A program made the position numbers and the translations under genes. A DNA stretch of 14,577 bases from an uncultured Blautia sp. (GTDB lineage Bacteria; Bacillota; Clostridia; Lachnospirales; Lachnospiraceae). The stretch lies in contig URHH01000060.1 in the NCBI GenBank assembly GCA_900547615.1, positions 1 through 14,577 on the forward strand, given 5' to 3'. Numbering within the stretch: position 1 is the first letter of the stretch; each line of letters opens with the position of its first letter. Below are positions 6,991 to 13,539 of the stretch, one piece after another. The notes beneath the pieces are model-generated. The model had not been told where the DNA came from. It searched no databases and saw nothing but the letters and a program-made list of their open reading frames with translations.

Positions 6991-8636
6991 TTCCGTTTCT
7001 CCCTGGCGTATTCCGTAGGCGTTTTTCCTGTCATCTTTTTAAAGGAAATTCCAAAATAATGAGGATCTGAAAAACCTACCTTTTCCGCGATCTCATAATT
7101 TTTCAAAGTCGTATTTTCCAGAAGCTCTCGCGCCTTCTCCATGCGAACCCGCGTCAGAGCTTCCACAAACGTCTCTCCTGTCACCTCTTTAAAAATCGTG
7201 CTGAAATGGCTTGTACTGATATTGAGATAAGAGCAGATGCTGTTGAGACTCAAATCTGTATCCATATAATTTCTTCTGATATATTCCAGAGCCATAGCCG
7301 CCTGCCGTTTTCCACTGGAGCTGTTTATACGGCGCAGCTCCTGATCTATGTAATCTGCATAATCTCTTACAAGCATCATCGCCTGCTGAAAAGTTTTCTG
7401 CTCTGTGACTTTCTGGAGCAGCTCCTCTCTCTGGCGCATAATGTTTTCTGTATCGGAGGTAATGCTTTCGCACACGTTTCCTGCTGCCCGTATGATCTGC
7501 TGCAGGTAAATACAGGCGCGGCTTTTTTCCACAAGAGCCCCTTTGATCTTTTCCTCCATTTTATCAAGAGAAGCGTTCATATCTTCTTTTTCCCCGGAGC
7601 GTACCGCCTCTGAAAATTCCCGTATTTCTTTCTGAATAAAAAGCTCCTTATCTGTTTTTTCCTCCTCCATATCCATAAGAAGATTTCCGCCCAGAAGATA
7701 GCGACACTGGATTCCCTTCTTTGCAAGAGCATAGGACATACAGAGTTCTCTTGGATTTCTTACCCAGCTTCCTATTCCTATGGAAGTTTCTATTCCGATC
7801 ACTTCTTTTACCTTATCCTGGATTTCCTTGCATAACTCCCTGATTTTGCGGGCAAATTCTGCCGTTCTGTTTCCTGTAAAAAGAATACATACCCGGCTGT
7901 TTCCTTCCTGATAGACAATTCCGGCATTTTCCCTTGTGACAATCTCATCGCTCACATTAAACAGCACAAATGCCATAAGCGCGCTCTCCTGCCGCTTTTC
8001 CATATCTATGTATTCCAGATTCGCGTACAGATCCATATCAAACACAGCAACCCGGTAGCTTGGAGAATCAAGAACGATTCCCATATCAGCAAGTTCCTTC
8101 AGGCTCTGATCTACGTCTCTTGTAAGATTCACAAGGGATTCCACAGCCTTGGAGCGGATTACAATGGCATTTTTTCTGTAATCCTGGGAGGTTTTTGTGA
8201 GATTTTCAAGCTTTGCCTTTTCTCTTCTTTTTGCGTCCACCTGTTCCTTCATGCTCTCTATAACCTTGCGAAGCTCCATTGCAGTAACAGGCTTTAACAT
8301 ATATTCACTTACGTTATACTGAATTGCTTTTTTTGCGTATTCAAATTCACCGAAACCACTGAAAATCACAATTACAATATCCGGATAATTGTCATGGAGG
8401 AAATGACTCAGTTCCATTCCGTCCATATACGGCATACATATATCTGTAAGTACAATATCTACCTCATGATCCTTTACAAAAGCAGCCGCCTGCTGCCCGT
8501 TTTCACAGTCTCCCACAAGCTCGCAGTCCATTTCCTTCCAGTCAATATTCTCCCTGATTGCGTCACGTACCAGAATTTCATCATCTACCAGTAATATGCG
8601 ATACATCTCCCTTTGTACCCCCGTCTGTTCTTTCAT
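6987..8636 (-). CDS. Response regulator, YesN-like, receiver plus AraC-type DNA-binding domain
   Basis: This is a 549-residue cytoplasmic transcription regulator. The receiver domain (about 12-130) has the acidic pair Asp18-Asp19, the phospho-acceptor Asp65 in IVLTDICMPYMDG, and Lys115 in YMLKP. A long linker of about 300 residues follows, as is usual in YesN proteins. The C-terminal AraC-type domain (about 445-547) has two helix-turn-helix units, SLNSICSYLNISTSHFSTIF and EIAEKVGFSDPHYFGISFKK. It is the first gene of the three-gene sensor operon and overlaps the kinase gene by 4 bp. It probably activates a sugar-uptake promoter nearby, such as the one before the ATPase at 4020; that is inference. 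The start may be the ATG at 8636 or an internal one at 8603 (MYRILLVDDE), which fits the family better. Neither has an ideal ribosome site. Confidence 0.95.
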   Translation of the reverse strand: MKEQTGVQREMYRILLVDDEILVRDAIRENIDWKEMDCELVGDCENGQQAAAFVKDHEVDIVLTDICMPYMDGMELSHFLHDNYPDIVIVIFSGFGEFEYAKKAIQYNVSEYMLKPVTAMELRKVIESMKEQVDAKRREKAKLENLTKTSQDYRKNAIVIRSKAVESLVNLTRDVDQSLKELADMGIVLDSPSYRVAVFDMDLYANLEYIDMEKRQESALMAFVLFNVSDEIVTRENAGIVYQEGNSRVCILFTGNRTAEFARKIRELCKEIQDKVKEVIGIETSIGIGSWVRNPRELCMSYALAKKGIQCRYLLGGNLLMDMEEEKTDKELFIQKEIREFSEAVRSGEKEDMNASLDKMEEKIKGALVEKSRACIYLQQIIRAAGNVCESITSDTENIMRQREELLQKVTEQKTFQQAMMLVRDYADYIDQELRRINSSSGKRQAAMALEYIRRNYMDTDLSLNSICSYLNISTSHFSTIFKEVTGETFVEALTRVRMEKARELLENTTLKNYEIAEKVGFSDPHYFGISFKKMTGKTPTEYAREKRK

Positions 8637-8661
8637 TTATTATGACTTATCCTATCATATT

Positions 8662-8677
8662 TTGTAGAATTTTACAA
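8662..8677. promoter_or_regulatory. Near-palindrome between divergent transcripts, possible operator
   Basis: The 16-base stretch TTGTAGAATTTTACAA is palindromic except at one central base pair. It lies between the response-regulator gene and the VOC gene and overlaps the -35 box proposed for the VOC gene. A repressor bound here could control one or both directions. The bases are AT-rich, so chance is possible. Confidence 0.3.
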
Positions 8678-8698
8678 TCATTCGTGGTATTCTATAAA
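8671..8698 (+). promoter_or_regulatory. Promoter for the VOC gene
   Basis: TTTACA (-35) at 8671-8676 and TATAAA (-10) at 8693-8698 are separated by 16 bases, each one or two bases from consensus. The ATG of the VOC gene is 58 bases after the -10 box, leaving a leader of about 50 bases. Confidence 0.45.
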
Positions 8699-8755
8699 TT
8701 AGAAACTCATTCACAATTACGGTTCACACATTATAGGAGAGAGGAGAAACATTTT

Positions 8756-9148
8756 ATGAATACTTCAGACTATTTAAGCGGCATTCAGCATCTTGGAATT
8801 CCCACAGAAAACATGGAAGAAAGTCTTCTTTTTTACACAGAGCTCGGATTTGAAATTGCTTTTTCTGCACGTATTCCGGATACTGAAAAGCGTGTTAATT
8901 TTTTGCGTCTCGGAAACCTTACCATAGAGCTTTATGAGGACGAACATGCTGCCATGCGCCACGGCGCCATTGACCATGTTGCTTTAAATGTCACCGACAT
9001 TGAAAAAATTTATGATTTTATCTGTTCCAGAGGTCTGAATAATACGGAAGATGAAATTCATTTTCTTCCATTCTGGGAAAACGGAGTTAAATATTTTACG
9101 ATTGAAGGACCAAATAAGGAAAAAGTGGAATTCAGTCAGTATTTATAA
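8756..9148 (+). CDS. VOC-fold protein (glyoxalase/bleomycin-resistance superfamily)
   Basis: This 130-residue protein is made of two beta-alpha-beta-beta-beta modules of the vicinal oxygen chelate fold. Likely metal ligands are in the usual places: His12 (IQHLGIPT), Glu58 (LTIELYE), His74 (AIDHVALNV) and Glu125 (KVEFSQYL), the H/E/H/E pattern of metal-dependent members. The frame stays open upstream, but the start at 8756 is chosen because GAGGAG at 8741-8746 is placed 9 bases before it and homology to the fold begins a few residues later. The gene is divergent from the sensor operon and 139 bases upstream of fucU, in the same direction and with no clear terminator between, so they may be co-transcribed. 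VOC proteins include lyases, isomerases and dioxygenases. A role in lactaldehyde or methylglyoxal handling during deoxysugar breakdown is possible but not shown. Confidence 0.88.
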   Translation: MNTSDYLSGIQHLGIPTENMEESLLFYTELGFEIAFSARIPDTEKRVNFLRLGNLTIELYEDEHAAMRHGAIDHVALNVTDIEKIYDFICSRGLNNTEDEIHFLPFWENGVKYFTIEGPNKEKVEFSQYL

Positions 9149-9231
9149 GAGAAACGTAAATTTTTCATCTTTTCCCGGAAAATATTACCTTGTCTTTCTT
9201 CCTGTTTAAAGATACTCTATAGAAAAGCACG

Positions 9232-9254
9232 TCTGGATTTTCTGACAATCCGGA
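9232..9254. promoter_or_regulatory. Inverted repeat upstream of fucU
   Basis: Arms TCTGGATT (9232-9239) and AATCCGGA (9247-9254) are complementary except for one G/T position and are 7 bases apart. The repeat lies 34 bases before the fucU start codon. It could be an operator for a sugar-responsive regulator or a leader hairpin. Confidence 0.35.
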
Positions 9255-9287
9255 TGCAAAGAAAAGCGACCTGAAAGGAGTCATATT

Positions 9288-9731
9288 ATGTTAAAAGGTA
9301 TTCCTGAAATTTTATCACCTGAATTATTAAAGGTTTTATGCGAAATGGGACACAGCGACCGTCTTGTAATTGCAGACGGAAACTTTCCTGTAGAATCTAT
9401 GGGAAAAAATGCGATCACGATCCGCTGCGACGGACATGGCGTTCCTGAACTTCTCGATGCGATCTTAAAAGTTTTCCCTCTGGATACATATGTGGAACAC
9501 CCGGTAAATCTTATGGAAGTTATGCCGGGAGACACTGTAGAAACTCCAATCTGGGATACATATAAAGAAATCATTGCAAAGCATGATGAGCGCGGCGCCG
9601 CTGCAGTAGGCAATATTGAGCGTTTCGCATTTTATGATGAAGCAAAAACATCTTACTGTATCATCTCCACAGGAGAAAAAGCGCTCTACGCAAACATCAT
9701 GTTGCAGAAAGGCGTTGTTATCAACGACTGA
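9288..9731 (+). CDS. fucU: L-fucose mutarotase, RbsD/FucU family
   Basis: This is a 147-residue cytoplasmic enzyme that interconverts the alpha and beta anomers of L-fucose, giving FucI the form it uses. The sequence has the family's N-terminal block MLKGIPEILSPELLKVL, the active-site His22 in MGHSDRLVIADGNFP with Asp30, and the C-terminal ERFAFYDEAK and GEKALYANIMLQKGVV blocks. The length and the ERFAFY...ALYxN pattern fit FucU better than ribose pyranase RbsD, and the fucose isomerase gene at the right edge supports this. The ATG is preceded by AAAGGAG seven bases away. It lies downstream of the VOC gene and is followed by a terminator at 9774-9798. FucU is usually next to fucI, but here they are about 4.6 kb apart and on opposite strands. 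Confidence 0.92.
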   Translation: MLKGIPEILSPELLKVLCEMGHSDRLVIADGNFPVESMGKNAITIRCDGHGVPELLDAILKVFPLDTYVEHPVNLMEVMPGDTVETPIWDTYKEIIAKHDERGAAAVGNIERFAFYDEAKTSYCIISTGEKALYANIMLQKGVVIND

Positions 9732-9773
9732 CAAACGGCATTTCCTATTTTCATTTTACACATATTCATTTAT

Positions 9774-9798
9774 AAAAAGGCTGCACTGCAGTCTTTTT
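9774..9798 (+). terminator. Rho-independent terminator after fucU
   Basis: The hairpin has arms AAAAAGGCT and AGTCTTTTT (one G-T pair) and a GC-containing centre, ending in five T residues on the plus strand. It is 43 bases after the fucU stop. The A run at the start also lets it act on the other strand. Confidence 0.75.
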
Positions 9799-9810
9799 AT
9801 ATTGCCAAAA

Positions 9811-9846
9811 ACTCCCGGGCGTTCTGTTATCTCATCACCCGGGAGT
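9811..9846 (-). terminator. Rho-independent terminator after the SH3-like surface protein gene
   Basis: Perfect 9-bp arms ACTCCCGGG (9811-9819) and CCCGGGAGT (9838-9846) enclose an 18-base loop. On the minus strand the stem is followed by TTTTTGG. It is 12 bases beyond the stop codon of the gene at 9858-10760, giving back-to-back terminators for converging transcripts. Confidence 0.8.
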
Positions 9847-9857
9847 CTTTGTTTTAT

Positions 9858-10760
9858 TTATTTTAATTTCAGAAAATACAGAAAAATAAGCACAAGCAGA
9901 ATCAGGGCTGCCGCCGCCCATAAAATGGGATTCATAAATAATCCGGAAACGGCATCTACATTCTTCGAAGAGGCTGTTGGTGCCGGCGTCTCTGTCGCCT
10001 TCGGCGTTTCTGTTGGTGCCGGTGTCTCTGTTGCCTTCGACGCTTCTGTCGGCGCCGGTGTCTCTGTTGCCTTCGGCGTCTCTGTCGGCGCCGGTGTCTC
10101 TGTTGCCTTCGGCACTTCTGTCAGCGCCGGTGCTTTTTTATCTATGGCTCTCTCTGATCCTTTTCCAGTTCCCTGGCGCTCTCCTGCCTCAGAAATATTA
10201 ATCCAGCCTTCTTTCTCTCTTCCCGTTACTTTTCCCCAGAGATTTCCGTCTTCTGTCTCTGCCTTCATGGAAATATGAACCGTCTCTCCGTTTAAAATTT
10301 CCGAAGAAGATATTTCCGGGAATTTTTCTCCCGGTCCTGTATACATTTTCACACTTCCCGCCTTCGCTCCGATCACTAGGTCTTCATCTGTCTCCTCTGC
10401 TCCCAGCACACCCAGCTCCGATTTTACGGCTTCTGTAAGAGTGACCGGTTTTAAATCGTCGAAAAGTACAAATCCTTTCAGTTTATGGTACTCTGTAAGC
10501 CCCCACTCTTTTCCTGTGGTATCTTTCTTCTCCCCTTTAATGTGAAGCGCTGTTCCATTTGGAATCTTTTCGTTATTCAGTTTCCCTCCGGCTTCGTCTG
10601 CATTTGCATAAATATCGATGCCTCCGTTTCTGGATTCCACGATCATATAGTAATCTGTCACGTAATCTACTGTCTGTCCTTTATCTCCGTCAGCCCATAC
10701 AGAAACACAAAAAACAAGACTGAAAAGAAGCGCCAGAAAAATGCCTGCTGTTTTTTTCAT
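9858..10760 (-). CDS. Secreted SH3-like domain protein with Pro/Thr repeat stalk and C-terminal membrane anchor
   Basis: This 300-residue surface protein has a signal peptide at residues 1-23 (MKKTAGIFLALLFSLVFCVSVWA). Two regions look like bacterial SH3 domains: about 33-105 (DIYANADEAGGKLNNEKIPNG ... LTEYHKLKGFVLFDDL) and about 126-190 (SVKMYTGPGEKFPEISSSEIL ... GKVTGREKEGWINI). Such domains often bind cell-wall peptides or protein partners. A low-complexity stalk of 12-residue repeats (KATETPAPTE type) spans about 212-262, and a hydrophobic segment at 278-297 ends in KLK. There is no LPXTG motif, so anchoring is by the membrane segment. The start ATG has AGGGG six bases upstream, and a promoter and a terminator flank the gene, so it can be a single-gene unit. 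It lies 103 bases downstream of the secreted protease gene on the same strand. Its exact role is unknown. Confidence 0.85.
   Translation of the reverse strand: MKKTAGIFLALLFSLVFCVSVWADGDKGQTVDYVTDYYMIVESRNGGIDIYANADEAGGKLNNEKIPNGTALHIKGEKKDTTGKEWGLTEYHKLKGFVLFDDLKPVTLTEAVKSELGVLGAEETDEDLVIGAKAGSVKMYTGPGEKFPEISSSEILNGETVHISMKAETEDGNLWGKVTGREKEGWINISEAGERQGTGKGSERAIDKKAPALTEVPKATETPAPTETPKATETPAPTEASKATETPAPTETPKATETPAPTASSKNVDAVSGLFMNPILWAAAALILLVLIFLYFLKLK
9976..10132. repeat. 36-bp tandem repeat coding for the Pro/Thr stalk
   Basis: Four 36-base units (starting at 9976, 10012, 10048 and 10084) and a partial fifth from 10120 differ at only a few positions each. On the minus strand they encode 12-residue units of the type TPAPTETPKATE. 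Such in-frame minisatellites can gain or lose units and change stalk length. Confidence 0.9.
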
Positions 10761-10797
10761 ATTCTTCCCCTTTTTAATATGTATTTTCTCTCATTTC

Positions 10798-10825
10798 ATT
10801 TTACCATTTTCCTGCCGGGTTTCAA
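10798..10825 (-). promoter_or_regulatory. Promoter for the SH3-like surface protein gene
   Basis: On the minus strand TTGAAA (-35, 10825-10820) and TAAAAT (-10, 10803-10798) are 16 bases apart. The ATG at 10760 follows about 37 bases later. This suggests separate transcription from the protease gene upstream. Confidence 0.6.
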
Positions 10826-10863
10826 TCCTTTTTTTGCGACAAACCGGGAAAATACTCGACATT

Positions 10864-13401
10864 TCATTTCCTTACCGCGCTTATCTTTTTGTACTTGCTG
10901 TACACAGTGCCGTAAAATTCTTTTGCAAACGCCTGCACATAATACGTATACTTCTGACCTTTTTTCGCAGTTTTATCTACATAAACCGACGCTTTTCCGT
11001 TTTTTATATCCGTGATCCGCTTTTTCACGCCGTTTTTATCTATTCTGTAAATACGATAGCCGCTGCATTTTTCCTGGGGCTTCCATGTAAGCCGGATTCC
11101 CTCTTTTACAGATGCGGCAGAAGAAAGCTTCTGCACTGCCGGAGAAGTCACAACTTTTCCGCTGCAGTGATACGGGCTGTACCATTTTTTCCCTTCTATT
11201 GTTCTGTACGCACGCACCATATACTGGTATGTCTCCAGAGGCTTCACTTTTTTATCCTGATATTTCAGGGAATTTCCGCCTTTTAAAACTTTTATGCACT
11301 CCCATGAATTTCCGGGAATCCGGCGATATACAGAATAGCCTTCCGCGCCTTCTATTTTATTCCAGGAAAGAGAATTATACAGATTGTTATTCGTCCTTAC
11401 TGTTGTAGATGTTGTTCCCATTTCCGTTTTGGCTGATACTTGTGCAGAATGTGCGCCAAATTTCTTTTCTTTACCATTCAGCACATATGCACGAACCGTA
11501 TATGTATATGTCACCCCCGGCTTAATATAAAATCCGCTGCTTTTCACATCTTTGTCAAGATATGTGCAGGAAGTGTCTCCCACAACTGATACACGTCCCC
11601 TCACAGGTCCGTTTCCTTCCTTTCGGTAAACGGTATATCCGTCACAGCCGGGAACGGGCTCCCAGGAGAGCTGAATCTTATTATATCCCTTTACCTCTGC
11701 TTTTACAGATGCAGGAACACCCACTGCCAGTTCTCCCGTTCTTGTGTGGGCTTTGATCCTCGGACACATTGCCTGCGCTTCCTTTTCGCTGTGAAGATCG
11801 AGCCACTGGCCGCCTGTATATAAAAAGCCCTGCCCCGCCGCTGTCCCTGCGTCAAAAGAACTCCAGCCATATTCAGCGTCTGCTTCCACGCCGTAATTCA
11901 GGCTTCCCTGTCCCTGATTCGTAATCACTACCGAATAAAAGCTTCCCGGTTCCAGAATCACCTCCGGGACAGAAATGGTATCAACTCCCTGAATGGGCTG
12001 TCTGTACACAAGCGGAGCCTCATACGCCGGAGTTCCGCTTACCGGATTATTTCTGTCTTTTAGATTTGTGTATACCTGTATAGAATAAACAGCATTGTCT
12101 GCCCATGTATGCGTCACCACTTCTCCTAGGATTTCCTGATGCTTTTCTGCTGCCTTTGTCTCAAACACACACGCCATTCCTTCTCCTGCAGCAAGCGGAC
12201 AGGAACTGATTCCTGAACTTCCGTCATAAAAATAATTATTTGGATACTCCGGATATGACACAGCCGTAGCACATACAAGGTTCGAGATGGATTTATCCTC
12301 ATAGGAAAGATAAAAATATCCGTTTTCTCCCCAGTTCTCTCCCCAGCTGTTTTTCACGATCCATGCCCCGTCTGAGGCAACATTTGAAATCTCATTAAAA
12401 TTTTCTTTGGAAAAAGTATCGTCCCAGCCAACTACAGTCACTACGTGATTGACTCCTCCTGAAGACGTGCAGCTGTACGCCGCAGTATCCGGATTATAAT
12501 AAGCGTCCACAGCATTGTACATAATAGAAACAGAATCATACTCCAGAAGAAGCTGTTTCATTCTTTCCGCAGAATAATCAGAAAACACACTGTCTTCCAA
12601 ATAAGCCTCTGTCCGGTACGCACTGGAAAAGTCATGGTTCTGATAAATAAATTCTGTATGGGACGAATTAGTGAGAAGCGGAAATTCTTCCTCCGGCGCC
12701 ATTCCTGACCATGTGCTTAAAAATTCAGCGGCAAGCATATCGTTTCCGCCCTCATGATAATCCTTCGCTCCTGTCCAGTTATACATATTGTGGTAATTGT
12801 AGTCGTTATCTGTGTTTCCCAGAATATCTCCTGCCCTGTTTGCAAAAAAATAGCAGAGATGCTCCTCAGAAAGGTCAAATATGCCTGCTCCCCTCCGCAG
12901 TAATGACGTTTCCATAACAGATGCCATAGCAAAAGCCCAACAGGCGCCATAGGGCATCTGATTTTTTACCGAGGTCACGATCCCTTCTTCCCTCGCATCA
13001 AATTTTGACGGAAACTCTGCAACTCTCCCCTGTTCCGGAACTGCCCGAAAATCACTTTTTACATCCGGCATCTGGGGAAGCTCCTGCAGATTTTTCATTG
13101 GTGCAAGCTGTTCTGCCCTCTCTTCTTCTGTAAGAGGTCTGCCTTTGATGTAGCGGATTTCATCTTCCGTTTCCTCGTCCGTCAGAATATCCTCCGCCGG
13201 TGCATCAAGAAGCGTATCTTCCGTCTCACCTGTCAGCTCGTCTGCGGCGGAAACTTCTGATTCTTCTGTTTCAGCATTGTCTTCAAAAACCGGATCTCCT
13301 GATGTCAGTTCCGCCGCTGATACCGGAATCCCGCCTGCAGCGAGAGAAACCGCCATAAAAACAGGCAGAAACCGCCTTGAAAAAAAAAAATTTCCTCTCA
13401 T
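10864..13401 (-). CDS. Secreted papain-family (C1) cysteine protease with lectin-like and Fn3-like domains
   Basis: This is an 845-residue exported protease. A signal peptide is seen at about 1-30 (basic RR, then FLPVFMAVSLAAGGIPVSA). An acidic, disordered stretch and probable propeptide follow (about 31-128). The C1 peptidase domain (about 130-380) has oxyanion Gln148, nucleophile Cys154 in YGACWAFA, His319 in GGVNHVVTVVGWD, and Asn351 in WIVKNSWGENWGENGYFYLSYED, so the triad is complete. Residues 390-550 resemble the lectin-like domain found after C1 domains in clostridia (YFYDGSSG ... SSFDAG ... GQGFLY). Three Fn3-like repeats fill about 560-845 (LSWEPVPGCDGYTVYR, LSWNKIEGAEGYSVYR, LTWKPQEKCSGYRIYR). 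No membrane anchor or LPXTG is seen. The start has GGAGG upstream and a good promoter. It may act on host or dietary glycoproteins. The true substrate is unknown. Confidence 0.92.
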   Translation of the reverse strand: MRGNFFFSRRFLPVFMAVSLAAGGIPVSAAELTSGDPVFEDNAETEESEVSAADELTGETEDTLLDAPAEDILTDEETEDEIRYIKGRPLTEEERAEQLAPMKNLQELPQMPDVKSDFRAVPEQGRVAEFPSKFDAREEGIVTSVKNQMPYGACWAFAMASVMETSLLRRGAGIFDLSEEHLCYFFANRAGDILGNTDNDYNYHNMYNWTGAKDYHEGGNDMLAAEFLSTWSGMAPEEEFPLLTNSSHTEFIYQNHDFSSAYRTEAYLEDSVFSDYSAERMKQLLLEYDSVSIMYNAVDAYYNPDTAAYSCTSSGGVNHVVTVVGWDDTFSKENFNEISNVASDGAWIVKNSWGENWGENGYFYLSYEDKSISNLVCATAVSYPEYPNNYFYDGSSGISSCPLAAGEGMACVFETKAAEKHQEILGEVVTHTWADNAVYSIQVYTNLKDRNNPVSGTPAYEAPLVYRQPIQGVDTISVPEVILEPGSFYSVVITNQGQGSLNYGVEADAEYGWSSFDAGTAAGQGFLYTGGQWLDLHSEKEAQAMCPRIKAHTRTGELAVGVPASVKAEVKGYNKIQLSWEPVPGCDGYTVYRKEGNGPVRGRVSVVGDTSCTYLDKDVKSSGFYIKPGVTYTYTVRAYVLNGKEKKFGAHSAQVSAKTEMGTTSTTVRTNNNLYNSLSWNKIEGAEGYSVYRRIPGNSWECIKVLKGGNSLKYQDKKVKPLETYQYMVRAYRTIEGKKWYSPYHCSGKVVTSPAVQKLSSAASVKEGIRLTWKPQEKCSGYRIYRIDKNGVKKRITDIKNGKASVYVDKTAKKGQKYTYYVQAFAKEFYGTVYSKYKKISAVRK
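13380..13390. repeat. Run of 11 A/T bases inside the protease signal-peptide codons
   Basis: On the coding (minus) strand there are 11 consecutive T residues across codons 4-8 (AsnPhePhePheSer). A gain or loss of one base would shift the frame near the start and abolish the protein. Such runs are classic slippage sites, and also a common place for sequencing error. Confidence 0.9.
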
Positions 13402-13430
13402 CTCTTTTCCTCCAGGTATTTTCTGCCTTT

Positions 13431-13459
13431 ATTATACATAATTCATTTTTTATTTACAA
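13431..13459 (-). promoter_or_regulatory. Promoter for the secreted protease gene
   Basis: On the minus strand TTGTAA (-35, 13459-13454) and a perfect TATAAT (-10, 13436-13431) are 17 bases apart. The ATG at 13401 is about 30 bases further. The -35 box overlaps the last codons of the open extension of the XRE-regulator gene (13450-13539), so the two genes are packed tightly. Confidence 0.7.
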
Positions 13460-13539
13460 GGTTCGTTTTCATACTTCCTGCCTGCAATATAGACAGGTAT
13501 AAAAAGCGTACTGAAAAATACTGCCAGCATTGTCCACTT
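13450..13539 (-). pseudogene. In-frame remnant after the TGA of the XRE regulator gene
   Basis: Reading on past the TGA in the same frame gives 29 codons before a TAA at 13452-13450. They encode a hydrophobic stretch (MLAVFFSTLFIPVYI) ending in the charged tail AGRKYENEPCK. This looks like a fourth membrane segment and a cytoplasmic tail, which would restore a protein of about 255 residues. The alternative is that the TGA is the true end and this open stretch is chance. Confidence 0.55.

Noticed and set aside
8558..8755. Longer N-terminal extension of the VOC protein, open in frame
   Set aside because: It overlaps the response-regulator gene, has no ribosome site of its own and adds no recognisable sequence; the ATG at 8756 has a good GAGGAG site.
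9190..9218. Possible fucU promoter TTGTCT-N17-TACTCT
   Set aside because: The -10 box matches only three of six consensus bases, too weak to list as a feature.
9976..10132. Regular repeat that could suggest a CRISPR array
   Set aside because: The units are contiguous, with no unique spacers, and encode in-frame peptide repeats.
9977..10201. Plus-strand open frames with regular Val/Ser/Ala-rich repeats opposite the stalk-coding region
   Set aside because: The repeats come from the 36-bp minisatellite read antisense. The minus-strand gene has a signal peptide, domains, promoter and terminator, so it is the real one.
10805..10860. Possible terminator after the protease gene (AAACC/GGTTT arms)
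   Set aside because: The stem has only about seven pairs with a mismatch and a long loop, and no T run follows it on the minus strand.
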